Positions 7,697-15,895 of a DNA stretch of 18,571 nt are shown here, one piece after another. Position numbers and translations under genes: made by a program. Numbering within the stretch: the stretch's first letter is position 1; each line of letters opens with the position of its first letter. The notes below the pieces were generated by a model, which saw only the letters and a list, made by a program, of their open reading frames with translations, was not told where the DNA came from and made no database searches. This DNA is from Dunaliella salina (lineage: Eukaryota; Chlorophyta; Chlorophyceae; Chlamydomonadales; Dunaliellaceae): NCBI GenBank assembly GCA_002284615.2, contig MU070757.1, positions 14,371-32,941 of the forward strand, written 5' to 3'.

Positions 7697-8939
7697 GCAA
7701 AGTGGAAGAAAAATGCCTACAACATCTTGTGCTCCAGATACAAAATTCAAGAGGCTTCACAGAATGGATTTCTGTTTGCAAAGCAAGCAGCAAAACAAAT
7801 TAAGCAAGGTGCAACCAGTTGGCTTATTCTTGTGCAAGGTGAAGATATGGAGGAACATACCCTAATGACCATTGGAGCTTGTGAATGAGCCATAAGAGGC
7901 AATACCAAGGTTGCTGGCTCAATCCAAAGTAAAAACCATTGTGGAAGATTTTAAAGATGTCTTTGAGTCCATCACTCAGCGTCTACCTCACAGGTTTGAT
8001 GTGAATCATACAATCAAGCTGATTGATGGAGCTCTGCCCACATACAAGAGGCGTGTTCGGCTTGCGGAGAAGAACAGTTGGAAGTTCATAAGAGGATGGA
8101 TTGAACAAGGGTTTGGTTGAACCAAGCCATTGCCGTATGGTGCTCCAGTACTTTTTGTGCAGAAAAAGGACGGCTCTTTGCTCATGTGTATTGACTATAG
8201 AGCACTTAACAAGGTCATGGTGCGGGATAGATACCTTCTACCGCGCATAGATGATTTGCTGGATAAGCTGCAAGGTTGCACAATTTTCTCATCGCTTGAC
8301 CTGTAGAGTGGCTATCACCAAATCAGAATCAATGATGAAGACAAGCCTAAGACAGCAATGGTAACGCCTTTTGGCCAAATTCAGTTCAAAGTTTTGTGCT
8401 TTGGGCTAACGAATGCTCCAGCCACATTTCAAAGGGCCATGAATCCGCTGTTCAAGGATTACATTTGTTCTAGTATACCTGGATGACATATTGGTGATGT
8501 CTTGCACCCCAGAAGAGCATGAACAGCATCTCTGGATTGTCTTGGAATTATTGCGCAAGTATGAACTCAAGGCAAAGTTGAGCAAGTGCGAACTGAACAA
8601 GCCTGAGTTACACTTCTTGGGGCATGTTGTTGGCAAGGATGGTATCTCTGTAGACCCTGCGAAAATAGTAGTGATTGAAGAATGGCCGTTGCCCAAGAAC
8701 TTGAAGGAATTGCAGACTTTTCTGGGACTTGCAAACTACTTCTGGAAATTTGTAGAGCATTTTAGCACAATAGTTGCACCCCTCACAGCACTATGCGGCC
8801 AAATTGGCAAAGGAAAAAGCAAAGGCAAGAAAGCCAGCAAATCCAATGATTGGAACAATGTGGGATCCGCGCAGTATATATAGGAAAAGATTCAAACAGA
8901 TGGATCTGTTAAGCACATCAAGACAACTGTTGCCGAGGC
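7697..8939 (+). pseudogene. Reverse transcriptase region of element 1, disrupted
   Basis: Homology runs continuously but across several frames. KTIVEDFKDVF and HRFDVNHTIKLIDGALPTYKR lie at 7911-8120. Next come [24 protein letters not shown] and [19 protein letters not shown]. The first catalytic Asp is in FSSLDL, followed at once by an in-frame TAG (about 8303-8308), then SGYHQIRINDEDKPKTAM and FGLTNAPATFQRAMN. A small deletion near 8461 shifts the frame just before YLDD (8476-8487). The 8491-8883 frame then gives LSKCELNKPELHFLGHVVG and NYFWKFVEHFS, a lysine-rich insert and NNVGSAQYI before another stop. Catalytic residues remain readable, but stops and shifts rule out an active enzyme. Confidence 0.9.
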
Positions 8940-9701
8940 TTGGAAATTAAGAAAAGGCTAAGTGCGCCGGTAGTCGCCATCCTTGACCTGAACAAGCCTT
9001 TTCAAGCGCATCCTGATGCATCTGTGATGGGGACAGGTGGAGTTCTTATGCAGGATGGACGTGTGGTTGCATATACAAGCAACAAGTTCATGCCTGCAGA
9101 TTTCAACTATACAATAGGCGAGCAGGAACTCCTTGGTCTAGTCCATACCTTGAAAATGTGGAGGTGCTATCTGGAAGGTGCTGTGGAGTGTGAACTCATT
9201 ACTGATCATCCCCCAATCACCCACTTGCAAACACAACCGAACCTCTCAAGGAGGCAGGCAGGGTGGATGGAGTTTATGTCTCAAGTCCCGTTTGTGATCA
9301 AGTACGCTAAAGGAGGAACAAACATTGCAGACCCCGTGAGCTGCAACCCTTTACTATATGACCTTGCCACGCCTAAGTCAGTGATCTGTATTGGAGCTTT
9401 AGGTGTTGTTGCGGCTGTGATGACGAGGGGGCAAAAGCGGGCGCTGGGGTTGAGGAACGGTGCTGGACTGCAGTTGCCTCAATCGCCTAGAGCGACTGAG
9501 ACCGGGATTGTCCCTCCTGAGGTAGGGCGAGAAGCTTCCCCTCAGGAGCCCAAGGGCCCGGGCACTAAGGGTGACGACTCGTCTCAGCCGCCGCCGCTTT
9601 CCACCGGCCACATTCATGAGGGAATTTCTCCTCGAAGAGGTCAGTGGTGGGGTGGAGGACCTCACAACACTTACACTGGGGACGCCTGGTTGTGGTCGTA
9701 G
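8940..9701 (+). pseudogene. RNase H domain and RNase H-integrase linker of element 1
   Basis: The 253-codon frame begins EIKKRLSAPV and contains the Ty3-type RNase H signature. AHPDAS holds the first acidic residue at about residue 26, YTIGEQELLGLVH the glutamate, and LITDHPP a later Asp. HLQTQPNLSRRQAGWMEF and FVIKYAKGGTNIADPVSCNP follow. The canonical ADALSRNP end is altered to ADPVSCNP. Downstream comes ICIGALGVVAAVMTRGQKRAL, a motif shared with element 2, then about 100 residues rich in Pro, Gly and Ser that end at TAG 9699-9701. The domain is nearly intact but separated from RT by stops and a frameshift near 8935. Confidence 0.88.
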
Positions 9702-9995
9702 AGCCGACTCCTCTTGCCCAATAAAGCCGCGTCGCCTTGCAGCGAGATGGAGAGAAGCCCCCGGAGGGTGTCTCTCCCGCCTCGCGCTGCCTCCCGCAAG
9801 AAGGGCAACGCGTTGCGCAAAGGGGGACTCAAAGCAGCGTACTTGTTCTCAGATAGACCCCTTGTTCTCAAAGAGAAGGTACAAGGGGCTTGGAGCGCCA
9901 AGATGGTCTATGGTATGACAAAGGCAGGGTGATAGTACTTGATAGTCTGTTGTTGCAAAGGCGGATTCTTGAACCGTGCCATGATAACACGTCGA
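9702..9995 (+). pseudogene. Integrase N-terminal stub of element 1
   Basis: After a GC-rich linker, a frame near 9880-9990 reads GLERQDGLWYDKGRVIVLDS, then LLLQRRILEPCHDNT. This matches the start of the integrase zinc domain in element 2 (GLERREGIWYDKGRVVVPNS and so on to CHDNTLSGH). Similarity stops right after the first zinc-ligand histidine, near 9995. The second histidine, both cysteines, the DDE core and the C-terminal domain are missing, so the element could not integrate by its own enzyme. Confidence 0.8.
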
Positions 9996-10414
9996 AAAGC
10001 CGAGCGGATTTTTCCAGAACCTATCATATGGGTTAATGTCAAATAGAAATATTGTCTGTCAAATTTCCTCCTCTAAATGGAGCGTGGAAGCTTGGTGGGA
10101 GCCGCGTTGTGGTCATGCAAAATGGAATTAATTGTGTTGCCTATGATCCGAAGGTGGAATGATCGTCCGCTGCCAGCTACTTTTTGTATGAGTGGTGTTG
10201 GAGAGCTTGCTACACGGAAGTGTGGACGTTGACTTTGCTCGCAAGTAAAGGTCTTGCTTTATGATGAAAGTGGCCACTGATGGAAACTGAGATGTGTGCA
10301 AGTAAAAGGTTGAGAAATTACACTTAGTAGCTGCATTGTGGTCCTTTGAAGCTTTGTAAGGAAGCTCACATGTTTTGTAGCGAATTGGTCTTTTTAGCGC
10401 ATGTTATTGGTGAT
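9996..10414 (+). other. Unassigned 420-bp segment replacing the integrase core in element 1
   Basis: I see no integrase, chromodomain, satellite or other recognisable sequence here, although a complete relative would carry about 1.3 kb of integrase and chromodomain at this point. It may be filler DNA from the deletion event, badly decayed integrase, or a captured fragment. Confidence 0.4.
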
Positions 10415-10517
10415 TGCACGAGTCCTTGCTCTGAAAAGCAGAGTGTTAGGGCGGGGGGTTGTTTGAAAATTGTTCTCTATTTACCCCTTGGTTCTTCAGG
10501 CCGAGGACGGCTTGGCC
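10415..10517 (+). other. 3' untranslated tail of element 1
   Basis: This stretch aligns with the equivalent position of element 2 (minus strand, about 11340-11244). Shared blocks are CGAGTCCTTG, GGGCGGGG, TACCCCTTGG and GCCGAGGACGGC. The last is a short hairpin (GCCG/CGGC stem, 10500-10511) whose only difference in element 2 is in the loop. Confidence 0.65.
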
Positions 10518-10530
10518 AGGTGGAGGGGGA
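10518..10530 (+). promoter_or_regulatory. Polypurine tract of element 1
   Basis: AGGTGGAGGGGGA lies immediately before the TG of the 3' LTR, the position of the plus-strand DNA priming site in LTR retrotransposons. Element 2 has a similar tract at 11230-11243. Confidence 0.8.
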
Positions 10531-10722
10531 TGCTACGTACAGAGTAGTAGCTTATAGAACTTTAAGGATGTGATTAAGAGATGGAGTGAGATCACACCTT
10601 CTGAGTATTAAGCAGTGACCGGGTCGTAGGCTGGGTTCGACTCCCAGAGCAATAAACCCCTAATTGCTTAGCTGCTTATACTCAGAGGGCCTTCACGCTT
10701 ATGTCCATTGCGGGACATAACA
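10531..10722 (+). repeat. 3' LTR of element 1 (192 bp)
   Basis: Same length as the 5' LTR with five substitutions. It contains AATAAA at 10651-10656. A 36-bp core at 10615-10650 is identical to that in the otherwise divergent LTR of element 2. Within the core, 10631-10647 forms a perfect T-arm (5-bp CTGGG/CCCAG stem, TTCGACT loop). Confidence 0.92.
10615..10650 (+). promoter_or_regulatory. tRNA-like core with Pol III B-box in the 3' LTR of element 1
   Basis: GGTTCGACTCC (10634-10644) matches the Pol III B-box consensus GGTTCGANNCC exactly, and flanking bases complete a tRNA T-arm. A convincing A-box, anticodon arm or acceptor stem is not visible, so this is not a tRNA gene. Its role could be a Pol III type 2 promoter element or a structured RNA motif. 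The match is seen directly; function is inferred. Confidence 0.6.
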
Positions 10723-11002
10723 GAATTGAGCGTTGGCTGTAGAGCGCTTTCTGTGTCGGCAAAGCACACTTTCTGGCTCCAACATAGCGCGCTCTGCCTC
10801 GCCTGCGAGTGCGCTGCAGACTGTGCGCTTTTGTCCGCACTTTGTATGCATTTTGTATGCGCTTTGTACACACTTTTAAATGCGCTTTTTAACCGCAAAA
10901 GCACACTTTGAGACAAGAAAGCGCATTTGTTGACACGCTCCCAAGAACATGTTTATGAGCACTCACAAATAGTGCTAATGCCAAGAGCAGCACAAGAAGA
11001 TG
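10723..11002. repeat. Degenerate GCGCTTT-type satellite between the two retrotransposons
   Basis: Scattered variants of GCGCTTT, GCGCTCT and AAAGCGCA occur here (for example near 10745, 10790, 10830, 10860 and 10918) without a strict period. They resemble the palindromic block at 3408-3776. The 280 bp separate the 3' LTR of element 1 from the 3' LTR of element 2, which face each other. No gene is visible. Confidence 0.55.
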
Positions 11003-11229
11003 TGCTACGACCGCAGCAGTGGCTAGTGAGACAGAGCGTGGGGAATCAACGGCTAAGCTTTTAGGGATTTGATAAAGCTCTGGGAGTCGAACCCAGCCTA
11101 CGACCCGGTCACCGTTAAATACCCATATATCCAAGATCCATGATCTCACACCACTCGCCAGCCACGCGCCATTACTATTACCAATAATTATCAAGCGTCA
11201 TCGGCGAAGGTACAAATCTGTACGTAGCA
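11003..11229 (-). repeat. 3' LTR of element 2 (about 227 bp)
   Basis: On the minus strand the repeat starts TGCTACGTACAG at 11229, directly after a polypurine tract, and is proposed to end CGGTCGTAGCA at 11003. This gives a 7-bp terminal inverted repeat TGCTACG/CGTAGCA. It shares its first 13 bases, the 36-bp tRNA-like core (11077-11112) and part of the tail with the element 1 LTR, and little else. With no second copy in the window, the 11003 end rests on the inverted repeat and CA end. Confidence 0.75.
11077..11112 (-). promoter_or_regulatory. tRNA-like core with Pol III B-box in the LTR of element 2
   Basis: Identical over 36 bp to 10615-10650. The T-arm lies at 11080-11096 with a perfect 5-bp stem and TTCGACT loop. 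Its perfect conservation within a diverged LTR is the main reason to think it has a function. Confidence 0.65.
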
Positions 11230-11243
11230 TTCCCCCCCACCTG
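11230..11243 (-). promoter_or_regulatory. Polypurine tract of element 2
   Basis: On the minus strand AGGTGGGGGGGAA directly precedes the LTR start. The preceding CGGCTTAGCC sequence and GCCGAAGACGGC hairpin (11249-11260) match the region before the PPT of element 1. Confidence 0.8.
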
Positions 11244-11501
11244 GCTAAGCCGTCTTCGGCGCAAAAGGAACACTTGAGCCAAAGGGGTAGCTATAGCGAT
11301 GACTAATCCCCGCCCTTGCAAGGCAAGCACCCTTGACACAAGGACTCGCATTGGCATTGCCACCAATGCTGGGCCATAGGCTTTAAAGCGGTTAGTAAGG
11401 CCCCAACGTCGCCTTAACTTGTGGACTACTTCCTAGGTCTTTTACCTCGTCAGGCACTTCATGTTCTTAGTCCCCTAGGGGCATTGCTTGACCCCAACCA
11501 C

Positions 11502-11831
11502 TTATTCTGGCATAGTGGGTAGGCCGTTGTCAGCCTTGTACTCACTTACTAGGTGTTGGAGCGTTTCTCCTAGCAAGTTTTCTTCAGGCTCCCAAGTGTT
11601 ATGTTCGTCACCAAAGCCTTCCCACTTCACCAAAAACCTGTAGATCTTCTTGCGGCCTTTCTTTGCCACACAGTGATCTTTCAGGCTTTCGACATCGTAC
11701 AATGGCTCTCCCTCTAACCACTGCACAGGGGGCGGCGGCACCACATGCCGCTTGCCTTTAAGTTTTGGGTCATTCTTGCCCACATAGGGCTTAGTAAAAT
11801 TCACATGGATATGTTGTGAACCCTGTTCCAT
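11502..11831 (-). pseudogene. Integrase C-terminus and chromodomain of element 2
   Basis: A 109-codon frame continues the integrase tail after a single-base frameshift (the frames join around HNI-HVNFTKPYV near 11815). It then contains a chromodomain at about residues 43-100: PLYDVESL, IYRFLVKWEGF and NTWEPEENLL, followed by a C-terminal helix ETLQHLVSEY. Aromatic residues occupy the three cage positions expected for methyl-lysine binding (Tyr45, Trp70, Phe73). In chromoviruses this domain directs integration towards modified chromatin such as heterochromatin, which fits the satellite-rich setting. The domain itself is intact. The frame ends at a TAA, 258 bp before the PPT. Confidence 0.9.
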
Positions 11832-12604
11832 TCCCTTGGCAGGCGCAACTTGACAGCTGCTTTTCCTACCATGTTTTCTGCCTCAAAGGGTCCCATATAC
11901 ATGGGCATTAGCTTCTTCACACCTGGCCCGGAGCATCGAAGGTTTTTGGTGCTAAGCATCACCAGGTCTCCTGGCCGGTATGGCTCGACTTCGCTTCTAC
12001 GTGGGTCTTCAACCCGTTCCATCTTCTGTTGTACTGCTTCAAGGCACCGCCTAGCCATCTTGACACTCTTTGCAATGCCTTCTGCGAATTCGGAGGCCTT
12101 GGGGACCTTGCTTGGCAATTGCAAGGTAGCTGGCGTTAGGGGGTGTTGCCCGTAGTTAAGAAAGAAGGGCGTGTTCTGCACAGACTCTTGCCAGGAGTTG
12201 TTAATGGCGAATTCAGCACATGCCAGCTTGTCGTCCCAATCATCTTGTTCATAACCCACATAGGCTCTCAGCATCTCTTCTAGGGTCCTATTAGTGCGCT
12301 CTGTTTGACCATCTGTCTGAGTATGGAAGGCAGTGGACATTCTCTTGTCCATGCCTAAGAGCTTGTACACGGAATCCCAAAAGATATTATTAAACTGGGG
12401 GCCACGGTCGGAAATGAGTGACATAGGTAAGCCGTGAAGTCTGACCACATTGTCCACAAAGATTTTGGCAAAGCTTTTGGCGTCTAGCCCTGCCTCAGTA
12501 GTTGGCACGAAATGCACCATTTTGCTCAGTCTGTCCACAAACACCACAATGGTGTCATTGCCAGCTGTTGTGATGGGCAGTTTCACTATAAGGTCCTTAG
12601 GCAC
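11801..12604 (-). pseudogene. Integrase catalytic core of element 2
   Basis: The frame of 267 codons encodes the retroviral integrase core. The DD35E triad is visible: Asp24 in VVFVDRLSKM, Asp66 in LISDRGPQF and Glu102 in DGQTERTNR, with 35 residues between the last two. FAINNSWQESVQNTPFFLNY follows, then the C-terminal beta-barrel with YRPGDLVML and a GPF/Y motif in MYMGPFEAE. It is in frame with the zinc domain upstream but separated from it by a TAA at 12608-12610, where the family pattern suggests an ancestral sense codon. A frameshift at the 3' end disconnects it from the chromodomain. All catalytic residues are present, so the inactivation looks recent. Confidence 0.92.
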
Positions 12605-12607
12605 ACT

Positions 12608-12925
12608 TTACCATCTTCTTCTCGGTATGGACAGAGGTTGAATCTTTCTTCCATACATACGAATGCTAACCTTATGTCTTCGGCAGGCATCACAATGGCG
12701 CACATAGTCTTCCACATCAGACTTCATTCCATACCAGTAAAAATCACGAGACACCAGGCGATAGGTCTTAGTGATACCCACATGCCCACTGAGTGTATTG
12801 TCATGGCATAGCTCAAGGATGCGCCTTTTTAACAAAGGGCTGTTGGGCACCACTACTCTTCCTTTGTCGTACCAAATGCCTTCACGGCGTTCCAGTCCCC
12901 TCGTGTACTTACGTCTGGAGGACAA
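12608..12925 (-). pseudogene. Integrase zinc-binding (HHCC) domain of element 2
   Basis: Frame of 105 codons. His41 and His48 (CHDNTLSGH) with Cys78 and Cys81 (CDACRRHK) form the H-X6-H...C-X2-C zinc site typical of Ty3/gypsy integrases. DFYWYGMKSDVEDYV lies between them. Upstream is GIWYDKGRVVVPNS, which is also found in element 1. The domain supports multimerisation of integrase and contacts the LTR ends. It ends at the TAA 12608-12610, after which the core continues in the same frame. Confidence 0.88.
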
Positions 12926-13468
12926 GGGGTCAGAGTGGTATGCAGCCTGGATATCTCCTCTCAGTGGGCTCCAAGGGAAGGTGGCCCCACTACCGTTTAC
13001 ACCAGGCGTCCCGGTGTAGATGGTGTGTGCTCCTCCCCCCCACCTAGCTGCCCCTCATGTGAGTGAGCTTTGCCGGTGGAAAGCGGCGGTGGTGGACAGG
13101 GGGGGCTCCCGATCACGATTGGCTGGCTCCCACAGCATCATGTCAGGAGGGACCTTCTCCACTGGTCCGCTCATCCTTGGTGGCGGAGGCAATTCTTCTG
13201 AAAAGTGCTCCTGCCCCAATAACTGCTTGGGCCCACGGGCTAGCAGCGGCGGCTGAGTCGGGGTGTCACCCNTGGTGCCTTCAGGCTCCTGGACATGGGA
13301 AAGTTGATCCCCGCATCCTCATGCCAGGTTGGACTTCCACCGGCTCACGTGCCCTTGGCAGCGGAGGCAACTGTGGTTGGGATGGACCTACAGACATCTC
13401 CTTCTCCAAGGCCCGCTGCTGCCTACGAGTCATCACGGCCGCCACAACCCCCAAGGCTCCTACACGGG
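12926..13468 (-). pseudogene. RNase H-integrase linker of element 2, Pro/Gly-rich and frameshifted
   Basis: The frame at 13281-13472 reads VGALGVVAAVMTRRQQRALE, then a proline- and arginine-rich stretch, and closes at a stop at 13281. Further pieces up to 12930 are GC-rich with poly-G runs and resemble the equivalent linker of element 1 (shared HEG, GGG and CCGCCGCTTTCCACCGG sequences). Because this section is in a different frame from the integrase, at least one more frameshift lies between 13281 and 12925. An ambiguous base sits at 13272. The ALGVVAAVMTR motif is conserved in both elements, so the linker was part of the original polyprotein. Confidence 0.7.
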
Positions 13469-15895
13469 TCACTGATTTGGGTGTGGCAGGGTCAACGAAT
13501 CAGCCACATTCGTCTCGCCTTTGGCGTACTTGATGACAAACGGGAAGCGTGACAGAAATTCCATCCATCTTGCTTGTCTTCTTGATAGATTAGGTTGTGT
13601 TTGCAAGTGGACTAGTGGGTGATGGTCCGTGATGAGCTCACACTCAACGGCGCCCTCCGGATAGCACCTCCAAACTTGCAAGGCATGAACCAAGCCAAGC
13701 AATTCTTGCTCGCCCGTTGTGTAGTTGAACTCAGCAGGGGCAAATTTTGTGTTGGTGTACGCCACCACACGTCCATCCTGCATGAGTACACCTCTAGTAA
13801 CCACAATAGATGCATCAGTGTGCACCAAGAATGGCTTGTTTAGGTCAGGGATGGCTAACACTGGCGCGCTAATGAGCCGCTTCTTAATCTCATTGAAGGC
13901 TTCCGCGACTTTGGTTTTGATGCGCTTGACAGAGCCATCAGCCTGAATCTTCTCTTGGACATACTCTATAGACCCAACATTGTTCCAGTCAATGGCTTTA
14001 CTGGCAGGCTTCTTCTTTTTCTTGCTCTTTTTAGAGCTAGGGTTATCCTTTGGTTTGCATGTTTTCTTCTTGCCACTTTGGCCACACAATGCTGTGAGAG
14101 GTGCCACCACCGTGCTGAAGTGTTCCACAAACTTGCGGAAATAATTGGCCAGCCCTAAGAAGGCTTGCAATTCCTTGAGGTTCTTGGGTAGAGGCCACTT
14201 CTCTATCACAGCAATTTTGGCGGGATCCATAGGGATGCCACCTTTCCCGACCACATGCCCGAGGAAGTGCAGCTCAGGCTTATTCAATTCACACTTGCTG
14301 AGCTTTGCCTTCAGCTCATACTTGCGTAACAACTCTAAAACAATCCGCGAATGTTGCTCATGCTCTTCAGGAGTACGGGACATGACGAGAATATCGTCCA
14401 AGTATACCAAAACAAATTTCCCGATGTACTCTTTAAAGAGCGTGTTCATTGCCCTTTGAAATGTTGCAGGGGCATTGGTCAAGCCGAAGCACAAGACCTT
14501 GAATTGAAACTGGCCAAAAGGCGTGACCATTGCTGTCTTGGGCTTGTCCTCATCATTGATTCTGATTTGATGATAGCCACTCTGCAAGTCCAGTGGGGAG
14601 AAAATTGGGCAGCCTTGCAACTTGTCCAGCAGATCATCGATCCGCAAAAGTGGGTATCTATCCCTCACCGTGATCTTGTTTAATGCACGATAATCGATGC
14701 ACATTCGGAGTGAGCCATCTTTTTTCTGCACAAATAACACTGGAGCACCATACGGGGATGAGCTGGGCTCAATCAATCCCTTTTTCAAGCCATCTTCTAT
14801 CTGCTTGTGCACTTCTAGCTCCTCCTCTCTTGTGAGCCTAAAAGGCCTTTTGTAGGTTGGCAGTGCTCCATCAATCAGCTTGATGGTGTGATTCACATCA
14901 AACCGGTGCGGAGGACATTCCTTGATAGGCCCAAACACATCCTTAAAATCCTCCACAATTTGGTTGACTGTGCTTTGAGCTAGCAAGCCAGGGGTTTCTT
15001 CAGGTGTCTCATTGCTTGCCCATGTAGTCGTGAGAGTATATTCTTCCATATCTTTTGCTTGCACCAGCATGAGCCAACTGGTCGCACCAGCTTTCATTTG
15101 CTTGGCANCTTGTTTTGCAGACAAAAAGTCATTCCTTGCTGCCTCTTGGATTTTGTAGGTGGAGCAGAGGATATTATGAGCATTCTTCTTCCATTTTGCT
15201 TGCCTCTTCTTCTCTTCTCCACCATCAGTTGGACCATTCATCACAAGTCTCCCATTTTCACAGTCCAAATTTGCTCCAAACAATTTCAAGGTATCCATGC
15301 CCACGATGATGTCAATGCCTTGCAACATATCAGGCATGACTTTCACACTCANTTCGAGCTTAGTGCCTTTTTGCCGCACTTTGTTTGGGTAGACCACCTT
15401 GCACCCTTGGCTATTCCTTTGTAAGAGGAGCGTGCCTCTACATTNCTTAGCCACAAAGAAGTTCTCATTGTTTGCTACCTTGATGCTCAGGGGTTTTGGT
15501 AACGTGTGTATTGTAAGCAAGGAATTTCCCTTTTCCATTGCTCTAGTTACCCATTTTTCATTCACAAAACAGGTAGAGGCTCCTGTATCAAAGAGCACTN
15601 AGCATCTCTCTCCTCCAAAGACTCCTTTGAACAAGAAGGTAAGGCCTTCACTATGCTTGGCCATCCCTAATGTATGGTCAGCATGTGGCACAGAAGAGGG
15701 ANCGGGGGAGTTCAAATCCTTACATTCAGTCTCACCACCACCAGGGTCNAAAGGTTCACCGGTCTCTTCACCCTTCCAAGCATGCTCAGCAACAGAAGCA
15801 AGCGAAGACTCTAGCTGTACCTCTAGCTTCTGTCTCTTGGCAGCTTGCCCCTCACACTCTAGAGGGCCTTGCGCCCCAGCCCCTAGAGCAAGTTC
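13469..15895 (-). pseudogene. pol: pol of element 2: protease, reverse transcriptase and RNase H
   Basis: The longest open frame in the window continues gag's frame after a TAG at 15896-15898. Numbering below is from the TTG at 15715 (748 codons). Protease: VLFDTGAST with catalytic Asp43, and IIVGMD at about 137-141. [38 protein letters not shown] with Asp376, FGLTNAPATFQRAMN, and YLDD at 438-441. A lysine-rich insert lies at about 547-580. RNase H: VHTDAS (Asp634), TGEQELLGLVH (Glu671), TDHHP (Asp697), and FVIKYAKGETNVADSL. It ends abnormally: compared with element 1, about 22 bases are deleted near 13490, which removes the ADxLSRNP end and shifts the frame into a stop. Several codons contain N. 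Confidence 0.93.

Larger units (their letters stand above)
4313..10722 (+). mobile_element. Element 1: decayed Ty3/gypsy LTR retrotransposon with full-length structure
   Basis: The element is bounded by two 192-bp direct repeats (4313-4504, 10531-10722) beginning TGCTACG and ending TAACA. Between them, in the correct order, are a primer-binding-like site, a 1.6-kb leader, gag remnants, protease, RT, RNase H, an integrase zinc-domain stub and a polypurine tract. PR-RT-RH-IN order identifies Ty3/gypsy. Similarity to element 2 identifies the chromovirus lineage, although the integrase core and any chromodomain are deleted here. Flanking pentamers GACTT and GAATT match at 4 of 5 bases. Many stops, frameshifts and deletions interrupt the body, while the LTRs differ at only 5 of 192 sites. 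Confidence 0.9.

Noticed and set aside
10560..10660. A tRNA gene in the LTR
   Set aside because: Only a T-arm/B-box is convincing. No acceptor stem, D-arm or anticodon arm could be paired, and the sequence lies inside the LTR repeat.
13020..13260. GC-rich ORFs on the plus strand with poly-C tracts
   Set aside because: They lie opposite the RNase H-integrase linker of element 2, which aligns with the same linker in element 1 on the other strand.
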